From the NCBI RefSeq assembly GCF_006540305.1, contig NZ_BJOR01000001.1:3596001-3660000 (forward strand): a stretch of 64,000 bases of DNA, given 5' to 3'. How positions within the stretch are numbered: the stretch's first letter is position 1; each line of letters begins with the position of its first letter. Below, piece by piece: positions 8,010 to 16,100 of the stretch. The position numbers and the translations under genes were made by a program. The notes under the pieces were generated by a model that was not told the DNA's origin, did not search any database, and was given only the letters and a program-made list of their open reading frames with translations. This stretch comes from Streptomyces sp. 6-11-2 (GTDB lineage Bacteria > Actinomycetota > Actinomycetes > Streptomycetales > Streptomycetaceae).

Positions 8010-8669
8010 TCACGACTCGGCCCGCTGGGTGATGGCCGCCTCGGTGCGGTCTCCCAGGAACTCGTACCACCGGCGTTCCAGGCAGACGTAGCGCACATCC
8101 GCTTCGACGAGGCTCAGGAAACCCGACACGGTCTCGGTGAGACGCTGCTGGAGCCCTGTGTCGGCCAGCGTTCCGTCCTCGGCGAAGGCCTGGTAGCTGT
8201 CGGCCAGGCTGAACATGTCCGGGTAGACGCGGGTGCCCAGGTGCTCCAGCGGAACCCTCAGGGCCCACAGCCCGCGGTTGCCGCCGATCAGGGACGGCGA
8301 GGCGGAGACGAGCATCGCGTGCTTGCTCTTGAACGGCTGGGGCCGGACACGGGAGACCCAGTCGATCGCGTTCTTCAGCACTCCCGGCACGGAGGCGTTG
8401 TACTCCGGCGAGGAGATGACGAAGGCGTCGCTCTGCTCGAGGCGGTCGCGCAGGGCGAGGGCGCCCTGTGGCAGCCCTTCGGCCGCCTCCATGTCGCCGT
8501 CGTACAAGGGCATGTCGAAGTCGTGCATGCCGGCGAGGTCGACGGTGGCACCGGTGTCGGAGATGAGCCGGGCCACAAGGGAGGCGAGGCGTGTGTTGGC
8601 CGAAGCGGTCCGCAGTGCCGCGCCGAAGACCAGGAACCGCAGCGGGCCGGGGGGCGTGTCCGTGGGCAT
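8010..8669 (-). CDS. NAD(P)H-dependent FMN reductase family oxidoreductase
   Basis: This 219-residue flavodoxin-fold protein has an N-terminal FMN-phosphate loop region (FLVFGAALRTASANTRLASL) and the family's SSPEYNASVPGVLKNAIDWVSR motif, which binds the isoalloxazine ring, followed by K-S-K-H-A and SLIGGNRG. It probably reduces FMN, quinones or similar acceptors with NAD(P)H in the cytosol. Length is normal. It stands alone between the tRNA-Ser remnant and the primase-polymerase gene on the same strand, about 150 bp apart. Substrate cannot be told. Confidence 0.85.
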   Translation of the reverse strand: MPTDTPPGPLRFLVFGAALRTASANTRLASLVARLISDTGATVDLAGMHDFDMPLYDGDMEAAEGLPQGALALRDRLEQSDAFVISSPEYNASVPGVLKNAIDWVSRVRPQPFKSKHAMLVSASPSLIGGNRGLWALRVPLEHLGTRVYPDMFSLADSYQAFAEDGTLADTGLQQRLTETVSGFLSLVEADVRYVCLERRWYEFLGDRTEAAITQRAES

Positions 8670-8817
8670 GGATCCGTCCTTCCGTCGTGGGGACGCGCCT
8701 CCAGCGGGGGCGCCCCACAGACCAGTGTGGTTCCGGGAGCGCGGCCGTGCGACCGGCAGCCGGAGCCGGCCAGGCCGGCGATCGGGTGCCCGCTCGGGGT
8801 CGTTCCCGTCGGGGGGC

Positions 8818-9702
8818 TCAGGGACGGTGGCCCGTCAGACGGGCCGCGGAGGCCATGGTCGCGCGGGCCTCGTGTTCGGTCAGGCCGGTGCGCAGGGCCG
8901 CGTCGACCAGCGGGGTGAAGAGGGCGGGGCCGATTCCGTCCTCGTAGGCGCGGCAGGCGGCCCAGAACAGGCGGGTGTTGCGCTGGCCCTCGTGGGCGCC
9001 CAGGACGAACTGCACCAGGCCCTCGCCGTGCCGGCCCGCCGAGGGCGGTGCGGGGTGGCGGGCAGCACGGGGCGGGGGGAGCAGGAGGCGCAGGAGGGTT
9101 CGCGGGCAGGGGGCCGGCGCGAGGTGCGCGGTGCCGGGGGAGGTGGCGTAGACGCCGTGCCCGGTGCGGGAGCCGGGGCCGACGAGGTAGCCGCCGGCGC
9201 CGCGGATGTCGATGCCGGGAGCCAGGCGTCCTGCCGAGTTGGGGACGACGACGTCGGGCGGCCCGCTCAGCCACAGGTGGCGGCCGCCGCTGGGGGTCAG
9301 GACGACCACGGTGGCGGGGATGGTGAACAGGTGGCGCAGGGCGAGTTCACGCAGGGCCGCCGTGGCGTTCGTGCCGGTCTTGGTGTCCAGGTCGATGCCG
9401 ATCAGATGGTGCGGGGGCAGTCCGCAGGCGATGCCGTAGCCGGTCGCCCAGGGTGCGGCGGCGAACAGTTCCCGGATGCGGGCCGGGTCGGTGGAGGCGT
9501 CGTACACCCCGTGGCCGAAGCGGCCGCACTCGCCGTGGCAGGGCGGACCGGGCGGGCCCACCGGGCCGGGGCCGTCGCGGTGGGGGGAGCGCAGGGCCGG
9601 GAGTTTCGTCCGGGACAGGGGGATGACGGCCAGTCCGCGTTCGGCGGCTGACAGGGCGTGCGCGAGGGCCAGCGTCGTGGCCTGCCGGTCGATGGTGGCC
9701 AT
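8818..9702 (-). CDS. Bifunctional DNA primase/polymerase (Prim-Pol domain) protein
   Basis: The 294 residues match the archaeo-eukaryotic primase superfamily domain found at the N-terminus of plasmid and phage primase-polymerases. Evidence is the early ALSAAERGLAVIPL helix, the catalytic IGIDLDTKTG (DxD), VVVLTPSGGRHLW and IDIRGAGGYLVGPGS. A C-terminal helical part (GQRNTRLFWAACRAY) follows; no helicase domain is present. Chromosomal Streptomyces homologues are usually stand-alone like this. A candidate LexA box lies 11 bp upstream of the start, suggesting induction by DNA damage. The ribosome site AGGAG is only one base from the ATG at 9702, which is unusual. Confidence 0.85.
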   Translation of the reverse strand: MATIDRQATTLALAHALSAAERGLAVIPLSRTKLPALRSPHRDGPGPVGPPGPPCHGECGRFGHGVYDASTDPARIRELFAAAPWATGYGIACGLPPHHLIGIDLDTKTGTNATAALRELALRHLFTIPATVVVLTPSGGRHLWLSGPPDVVVPNSAGRLAPGIDIRGAGGYLVGPGSRTGHGVYATSPGTAHLAPAPCPRTLLRLLLPPPRAARHPAPPSAGRHGEGLVQFVLGAHEGQRNTRLFWAACRAYEDGIGPALFTPLVDAALRTGLTEHEARATMASAARLTGHRP

Positions 9703-9712
9703 GCTCCTATGT

Positions 9713-9728
9713 TCGTACGCATGTTCGA
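9713..9728 (-). promoter_or_regulatory. Candidate LexA (SOS) box upstream of the primase-polymerase gene
   Basis: On the + strand the sequence is TCGTAC-gcat-GTTCGA. Compared with the actinobacterial LexA consensus TCGAAC-N4-GTTCGA, one half is perfect and the other has one mismatch. It sits 11-26 bp before the start codon, where a bound repressor would block the promoter. One mismatched 12-bp match can arise by chance; the position upgrades it. Confidence 0.55.
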
Positions 9729-10069
9729 AAAAAGAAAGAGGGGCGGGTGCGGCGCGCCGTGGGGCGGGGTTCTCGGGCGGCTTTCGGGGGAGCGCCTCAG
9801 CTCTTGCGGCGCATGGGGGGGGGCGGTCCGCCTCGCCCCCGTCGGAGCTTACGGGGGCAGGAAAGGTGGCGAAAGGGGTTTATCGATATGTCCTCACGCT
9901 TGCGTGCGAATCGGGCGCTCCGGGGTGGTTCGCCGGGTTCCGGTGGGCAACTCTGATCTCGCGACGTCGTGAGAAGGCCCGGGCTGTCGGCCAACTGCCC
10001 AGGTGAAAGCCGTACTTCACGTACTCCCCGGCAAGGTGGCCGGTGTGTACCCCGTACTGGAGGAGCACC
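9729..10069. other. Intergenic region between primase-polymerase and secreted-protein genes
   Basis: About 340 bp with no credible gene. It opens with a purine run (gaaaaaagaaagag) just upstream of the SOS box. The part near 9895-9990 is less GC-rich and may hold the promoter of the secreted-protein gene; I see no clear -10/-35 pair. Confidence 0.4.
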
Positions 10070-10381
10070 ATGGCAAGCATCCGTACCGCCCGTGTTCTCG
10101 CCGCCGCGGCGGCCATCCCCCTCGCCGCGGCGCTCTTCACCGGCGTCGCCGCAGCGGGCACGGGAGCCATCGCGGGCGACGGATCGAACGCGGGCGTCGC
10201 GGGCGTCGTCGGCAGCGGGGTCGGCCGCGACAACGGCGGCAACTCGTCCACCACGCAGCAGCAGGCGGTCGGATCGGGCGCCTCGAACCGGAGCGACACC
10301 GCACAGGTCAACCGCTCCGCGTTCACGGCCATCCAGCAGGGCAACAAGAACGTCGTCATCCACTTCACCCGTCTGTGGTGA
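10070..10381 (+). CDS. Small secreted protein of unknown function
   Basis: A 103-residue precursor with a classic signal peptide (basic MASIRTAR, Ala-rich core, cleavage likely after GVAAAG). The mature part is rich in Gly, Ser, Asn and Gln with no Cys, and ends QQGNKNVVIHFTRLW. The ATG at 10070 is preceded by GGAG. Composition recalls surface-active or rodlin-like secreted proteins of streptomycetes, but I see no chaplin or rodlin signature. The gene is monocistronic and followed by a strong terminator. Confidence 0.7.
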   Translation: MASIRTARVLAAAAAIPLAAALFTGVAAAGTGAIAGDGSNAGVAGVVGSGVGRDNGGNSSTTQQQAVGSGASNRSDTAQVNRSAFTAIQQGNKNVVIHFTRLW

Positions 10382-10464
10382 GCCGGGGCGGGCCGGCGCG
10401 CACTCCGGGGACCCGCCGGCCCTGAACCCCCTGGTGGGTGTGCTCGTGGGGGCGTAACACACCT

Positions 10465-10496
10465 CTGCCCGGCGGTGCTTCGGCACCGCCGGGCAG
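10465..10496 (+). terminator. Strong intrinsic terminator
   Basis: A 14-bp perfect stem (ctgcccggcggtgc / gcaccgccgggcag) with a TTCG tetraloop, 85 bp after the secreted-protein stop. The rest of the 333-bp gap to the sigma gene shows nothing else that I can name. Confidence 0.85.
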
Positions 10497-10713
10497 ACGT
10501 ATGCCGTGCGACCACGGCAGGCGGGCGTGCCCGGGAGGGCGGCCGCCCGGGACGCCGTCCAGGTCGTCCCCCAGGGGTGAACCCGCAGTACACACGCCCC
10601 GTTCCTCCACCTTCAGGAGGTGCGGCCGGCCCCACCCCTACAACCTGAGGCGGACTCGGCTGCGGGACCTGCGGGCGATCCGCGGGAGCGGGTGCCGCTC
10701 CTAGCGTGGAGCC

Positions 10714-11271
10714 ATGACCACACCCGTCTGCACCAGCGTGTCGAAAGCCGCCGTACCGGCGACCCGGACTCCGGCGTACCCGTCCTTCGCGGCGTACGTG
10801 CGGGCCCGGCAGCCGCTGCTGCTGCGCACCGCCCGGTCGCTGACCGCGAACCCGAGCGACGCGGAGGACCTGTTGCAGACCGCGCTCACCAAGACGTACG
10901 TGGCGTGGGAGCGGATCGAGGACCACCGGGCGCTCGACGGCTATGTGCGCCGCGCGCTGCTGAACACCCGCACCTCGCAGTGGCGCAAGCGGAAGGTCGA
11001 CGAGTTCGCCTGCGACGAACTGCCCGAGCCGGAGCCGGCGCCCGGCGTGACCGACCCGGCGGAGCAGCAGGCGCTGCGCGACGCCCTGTGGCGGTCGATC
11101 ATGAAGCTGCCCGCCCGGCAGCGGGCGATGGTCGTCCTGAGGTATTACGAGGACCTCTCCGAGGTCCAGACGGCCGAGGTGCTCGGAGTGTCCGTGGGGA
11201 CGGTGAAGTCGGCGGTGTCGCGGGCGCTCGGCAAGCTGCGGGAGGATCCGGAGCTGGTGCGCGTGCGCTGA
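10714..11271 (+). CDS. SigE-family (ECF) RNA polymerase sigma factor
   Basis: The 185-residue protein has sigma region 2 (about 25-95: FAAYVRARQPLLLRTARSL, then DAEDLLQTALTKTYVAWERI) and region 4 (about 125-180: LPARQRAMVVLRYYEDLSEVQTAEVLG, with recognition helix SVGTVKSAVSRAL). Region 3 is absent, as in ECF factors, and the features match the actinobacterial SigE-family subgroup. It directs RNA polymerase to an unknown promoter set. No anti-sigma gene is adjacent; the next gene is an acyl-CoA ligase, 118 bp on, behind its own operator-like site. Start ATG follows GGAG by a few bases. Confidence 0.88.
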   Translation: MTTPVCTSVSKAAVPATRTPAYPSFAAYVRARQPLLLRTARSLTANPSDAEDLLQTALTKTYVAWERIEDHRALDGYVRRALLNTRTSQWRKRKVDEFACDELPEPEPAPGVTDPAEQQALRDALWRSIMKLPARQRAMVVLRYYEDLSEVQTAEVLGVSVGTVKSAVSRALGKLREDPELVRVR

Positions 11272-11313
11272 CCGTTGGGGGAACGTTGTGTGATCGATCA
11301 TCCGGAGCTAGTG

Positions 11314-11331
11314 ACATACCACGCGGTATGT
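11314..11331 (+). promoter_or_regulatory. Operator-like palindrome upstream of the acyl-CoA ligase
   Basis: A perfect inverted repeat, ACATACC-acgc-GGTATGT, 59 bp before the ligase start. Size and symmetry fit a TetR-family repressor dimer. No TetR gene is adjacent, so the regulator must be encoded elsewhere. Confidence 0.6.
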
Positions 11332-11389
11332 GAGCAGAATCAGCGCAGCCCTTACCACCGCGTAGGCGACGCCGCCCCGGGAGGACGCC

Positions 11390-13045
11390 GTGCTGAGCAC
11401 CATGCAGGACGTACCGCTGCTGATCTCGAGGATCCTGGCCCACGGGTCGACGATCCACGGGGCGTCGCAGGTGATCAGCTGGACCGGTGACAGCGAGCCG
11501 CACCGCCGCTCCTTCGCAGGGATCGGCGAGCGCGCGGCCCAGCTGGCGCACGCCCTTCGCGACGACCTCGGCGTCGCGGCCGACGACCGTGTGGCCACCC
11601 TCATGTGGAACAACGCCGAGCACGTCGAGGCGTACTTCGCGATCCCGTGCATGGGCGCGGTGCTGCACACCCTCAACCTGCGCCTGCCCGCCGAGCAGTT
11701 GGCCTGGATCGTCAACCACGCCGCCGACCGCGTCATCATCGTCAACGGCTCCCTGATCCCGCTGCTCGGCCCGCTGCTGCCGCACCTGAAGACGGTCGAG
11801 CACGTCGTCGTCTCGGGCCCCGGCGACCGCACCCCGCTCGACGGCTCCCACGCCCGGGTGCACGAGTACGAGGACCTGATCGCGGCCAAGCCGGTCACCT
11901 ACGACTGGCCCGAGCTGGACGAACGCCAGGCCGCCGCCATGTGCTACACCTCCGGCACCACGGGCGACCCCAAGGGCGTGGTCTACAGCCACCGTTCGGT
12001 CTACCTGCACTCCATGCAGGTCAACATGAGCGAGTCCATGGGACTGACCGATCACGACACCACGCTCGTGGTGGTCCCGCAGTTCCACGTCAACGCCTGG
12101 GGCCTGCCGCACGCCACCTTCCTGTCCGGCGTCAACCTGCTGATGCCGGACCGCTTTCTGCAGCCGGCTCCCCTCGCCGAGATGATCGAGCGGGAGAAGC
12201 CGACCCACGCCGCCGCCGTGCCCACCATCTGGCAGGGGCTGCTCGCCGAGCTGACCGCCCGGCCCCGTGACGTCTCCGCCCTCACCCAGGTCACCATCGG
12301 CGGCTCGGCCTGCCCGCCCTCCCTCATGGAGGCCTTCGACCGGCTGGGCATGCGGGTCTGCCACGCCTGGGGCATGACCGAGACCTCCCCGCTCGGCACG
12401 GTGGCCCGCCCGCCGGCCCACGCGGTCGGCACCGACGAGGAGTTCGGCTACCGCCTCACCCAGGGCCGCTTCCCGGCCGGCGTCGAGGCCCGTCTGACCG
12501 GACCCGGCGGCGAACGCCTCCCCTGGGACGGCGAGTCCGCGGGCGAGCTGGAGGTCCGCGGACCGTGGATCGCCGGCGCCTACTACAACGGCCCCGGCGC
12601 CGAACCGCTGCGCCCGGCCGACAAGTTCAGCGAGGACGGCTGGCTGAAGACCGGCGACGTCGGCACCATCAGCCCCGACGGCTTCCTCACCCTCACCGAC
12701 CGGGCCAAGGACGTCATCAAGTCGGGCGGCGAGTGGATCTCCTCCGTCGAGCTGGAGAACGCCCTGATGTCCCACCTGGACGTCGCCGAGGCCGCGGTCG
12801 TCGCCGTCCCCGACGACAAGTGGGGCGAACGCCCGCTGGCCACCGTCGTCCTCAAGGAAGGCGCCACCGCCGGCTTCGAGGCGCTGCGCGCCTTCCTCCA
12901 GGAGGAGCGCGGGATCGCCAAGTGGCAGCTCCCGGAACGCTGGACGATCATCGGGGCCGTTCCGAAGACCAGCGTCGGCAAGTTCGACAAGAAGGTGCTG
13001 CGCAGGCAGTACGCCGCAGGAGAGCTGGACGTCACCCGGATCTGA
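11390..13045 (+). CDS. Fatty-acyl-CoA / AMP-dependent ligase
   Basis: A 551-residue adenylate-forming enzyme that activates a carboxylic acid with ATP and transfers it to CoA. Motifs in order: P-loop YTSGTTGDPKGVVYSH (about 185-200), the A5-type WGMTETSPLG, the hinge region GWLKTGDVG...LTDRAKDVIKSGGEWIS and the C-terminal catalytic Lys in TSVGKFDKKVLR. Length and motif spacing match medium/long-chain fatty-acid ligases rather than acetyl-CoA synthetase. Starts at GTG 11390 after GGGAGGACG. A palindromic operator lies upstream. Transcribed convergently with the PAS-scaffold gene, the two being separated by a long hairpin. Chain-length preference cannot be read from sequence. Confidence 0.88.
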   Translation: MLSTMQDVPLLISRILAHGSTIHGASQVISWTGDSEPHRRSFAGIGERAAQLAHALRDDLGVAADDRVATLMWNNAEHVEAYFAIPCMGAVLHTLNLRLPAEQLAWIVNHAADRVIIVNGSLIPLLGPLLPHLKTVEHVVVSGPGDRTPLDGSHARVHEYEDLIAAKPVTYDWPELDERQAAAMCYTSGTTGDPKGVVYSHRSVYLHSMQVNMSESMGLTDHDTTLVVVPQFHVNAWGLPHATFLSGVNLLMPDRFLQPAPLAEMIEREKPTHAAAVPTIWQGLLAELTARPRDVSALTQVTIGGSACPPSLMEAFDRLGMRVCHAWGMTETSPLGTVARPPAHAVGTDEEFGYRLTQGRFPAGVEARLTGPGGERLPWDGESAGELEVRGPWIAGAYYNGPGAEPLRPADKFSEDGWLKTGDVGTISPDGFLTLTDRAKDVIKSGGEWISSVELENALMSHLDVAEAAVVAVPDDKWGERPLATVVLKEGATAGFEALRAFLQEERGIAKWQLPERWTIIGAVPKTSVGKFDKKVLRRQYAAGELDVTRI

Positions 13046-13086
13046 CCGCGGGCCGGACGGCACGCGCACGCGCACGCGTACGACGC

Positions 13087-13132
13087 GGGGGCGCCGGGCG
13101 GGGACCACCACGGATCCCCGCCCGGCGCCCCC
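13087..13132. terminator. Bidirectional terminator between convergent genes
   Basis: An 18-bp perfect GC stem (ggggcgccgggcgggg and its complement) with a 10-base loop, between the ligase stop and the stop of the opposing PAS gene. Confidence 0.85.
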
Positions 13133-13182
13133 GCGCCGTAAGGACGTGGGCCAGCCGGTCGGCTGGTCGGTCGGTCGGCTGG

Positions 13183-16100
13183 TCAGTTGGTACCGATGCG
13201 GGCCAGCAGGTCGACGATCCGGCTCTGCACCTCGTCGCTGGTGGACCGCTCCGCGAGGAACAGCACCGTCTCGCCCGAGGCCAGCCGCGGCAGGTCGGCC
13301 TGGCCGACGGCGGCCGTGTAGACGACCAGCGGCGTGCGGTTGAGCTGCCCGTTCGCGCGCAGCCAGTCCAGGATCCCGGCGCGGCGCCGGTGCATCTGCA
13401 TCAGGTCCATCACGACCAGGTTCGGCCGGAACTGCCCGGCGAGCGTCACCGCGTCGTTGTCGCTCGCGGCCCGCGCCACCTGCATCCCGCGCCGCTCCAG
13501 CGTCGCCGTCAGCGCCAGCGCGATCTCCGCGTGCTCCTCGATCAGCAGCACACGCGGCGGATGCTGCTCGCTGTCGCGCGGCGCGAGCGCCTTCAGCAGT
13601 ACGGCCGGATCGGCGCCGTAGGCCGCCTCGCGCGTCGCCTGCCCGAGTCCGGCCGTGACCAGCACCGGCACCTCGGCGGCGACGGCCGCCTGCCGCAGCG
13701 ACTGCAACGCCGTGCGCGTGATCGGCCCGGTCAGCGGGTCGACGAACAGCGCGGCGGGGAAGGCCGCGATCTGCGCGTCCACCTCCTCGCGCGAGTTCAC
13801 GATGACCGGCCGGTAGCCGCGGTCGCTCAGCGCCTGCTGGGTGGTGACGTCGGGGGCCGGCCAGACCAGCAGCCGACGCGGGTTGTCCAGCGGTTCCGGC
13901 GGCAGTTCGTCGTCCATCGGCTGCGGCCGCGGGGTGTCCGCGATCTCCACGGCACCGCCGGGACCGTCCAGCGGCTCGGGCCCCTCGGCGGCGTTCTCGT
14001 CCGGAGCCCCGATGGCGTACGACCGTCCGCCGCCCTCGGTGCCGACGGCCATGGCGGGTCCGCCCAGGGAGGGCTGCGCGGGGGGCTGCTCGGCCGGCGG
14101 GTGCGGGCGGGCCGTCTGGTCCGGGCGCTGTGCCTGCGTCTGCGGCGGGGTCTGCGTCTGGGGGCGCGCGGCGGCGGCCGGGTCGGGCGGAGTGCCCAGT
14201 TTGCGGCGGCGGCCGGAACCGCCGGTCGTCTGCGGGGGCGGCGTGGCCGACGGCGGCTGCGGTGCCTGCACCTGTGCCGCCTGACGACTGAACGGCACGC
14301 CCTGCCCCAGCGTGCGCACGCTGATCGCCCGCCCCTGCGTCGAGTTGGGGTCGACGGGCGCGGCGGCCTCGGCGGGCAGCGGCTGGGCCGCGCGCGCTGC
14401 CGGGGCGCCGGGGCCGGGCTGCTGTCCGGTGGGCTGGGCCTGTACGGCGGCCTGTCCCGTCGCCTGCTCGGGAGGGAGGACGGGGCCGGCGGCGGCCGGG
14501 ATGCCGTGGGGCGGTGTACCTGGGGTACCGGGTGCTCCGGGGGCAGGCGGCTGGGGAAGGGCCTGGGCCGGGGGCATGGGGGCGCCGGTGGCGTTCGGCG
14601 GTACGGGGCCGCCACCCGCGCCGGAGGCTGCCTGCGCCGGGGTGCCTGGGGCCGGGATGCCCTGCGCGGGGACGGGCTGCGCGGGGAGCGGCCCGGCCGA
14701 GGGCTGGGCGGGAGCCGGGGCCGGGACGGCGGGGTTCTGCAGGGGGGCGAGTGCGGCTGGCTGCTGGGGGAGCGGCTGACCGGCGATGCCGTGCGCGGGA
14801 GCGGGCGCCGTACCTGCGGCCCCGCGCTCCGGCGACGGCACCTGTGCGGGCAGGGCCGCCTGCGCGGACGGATGCTGCGCGGGCAGCGCCTGTCCAGGAA
14901 CGGGCTGCTGCCCGGGAGCCTGCGGCCCTGCACCCGGCTGTCCGGGAGCCGCCTGGGGCACGGCGGGGTGACCGGGCAGACCCTGTGGCGTGACAGGTTG
15001 ACCGGGGGTCATCTGTTGCGGGGTGGGCTGTCCGGGCACGCCCTGCGGCAGGACGGGTTGACCGGGCAGGCCCTGGGGAGCGACAGGTTGACCGGGAGTC
15101 ATCTGTTGCGGGGTGGGCTGTCCCGGCACGCCCTGCGGTGCGACGGGCTGACCGGGCACGCCCTGCGGCACGGCGGGCTGACCCGGAGTCATCTGCGGAG
15201 CGGGCTGCGGGAGCGCCTGTGCGCCACCCGGGCCTGTCTGAGCCGGAACGCCCGGTCCGGCCGTGCCCTGCGCGGGCGCGCCCGGCAACGGCACGGGCAC
15301 AGCCCCGGCAGGCGCACCCGGAACACCCGGAACACCCGGAACACCTGTTGCACCCGGCGCGCCTTGCACGGGCGTCGCGCCCACCGCCGCGGGGTCCTGC
15401 GGCTGGGCCACCGCCCGCCGCCGGCGTCCCGTCGGCGCGCTCGTGGGGTGCGGCTGCGGCGGCGTGTGGTCGTCGGCCTGGTCGTGGGGCACGGCCTGGT
15501 GCTGCCCTTCGTCACCCAGGGGGGCGACGGCAGGGGCGCCCTGCGCCGGCACCCGGAGCGCCTGCGCGGCCTCCGGGCCTTCGGCGGGCCGGTCGGCCTC
15601 CGCGGGCGGCAGGGCGAAGACAGGGCGGGGAGCCGCCTCCTGCGCGGCGGCACGCTCGGTCGCCGCCGCCAGGGCACGCCGACGGCGCCCGGTCGGCTGC
15701 GGGCCGGAAGCCGCCGGGTTCTCGCCGCCCGCCGCCTCGGTCTGCGCCGCCTCGGTCTGCGCCGCCTTGGTCTGCGCCGCCTCGGTCTGCGCGTCGGCAG
15801 CTGCGGGCAGCGCCGCCGGCAGTGCCTCGGGCGGGCCGACCTCGCCCCGGGCGCGCCGCCCGGTGGGCGCGGGTACGCCCTGTGGCGGCACCGTACCGCC
15901 GAGTCCCGTACCCGAGGCCGCCGTTCCCGCGCCGTGCTCGGCCGCCATGACCACGGCACCCTCGGACACGCCCGCCGCGTCGTCGCCGGGCCGTCCGCGC
16001 CGCCGTCCCGTACCGCCGGAGCCGTCCGCGTCCTGGGCCGGAACCTGCCCCGTCTCCTGGGACGGCTCGACCGCCCGCCGCCTGCGCCGACCGGTCGGAG

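Noticed and set aside
15001..15205. CRISPR array
   Set aside because: 90-bp units are in frame and coding (PGQP modules); there are no spacers of even length and no cas genes in the window.
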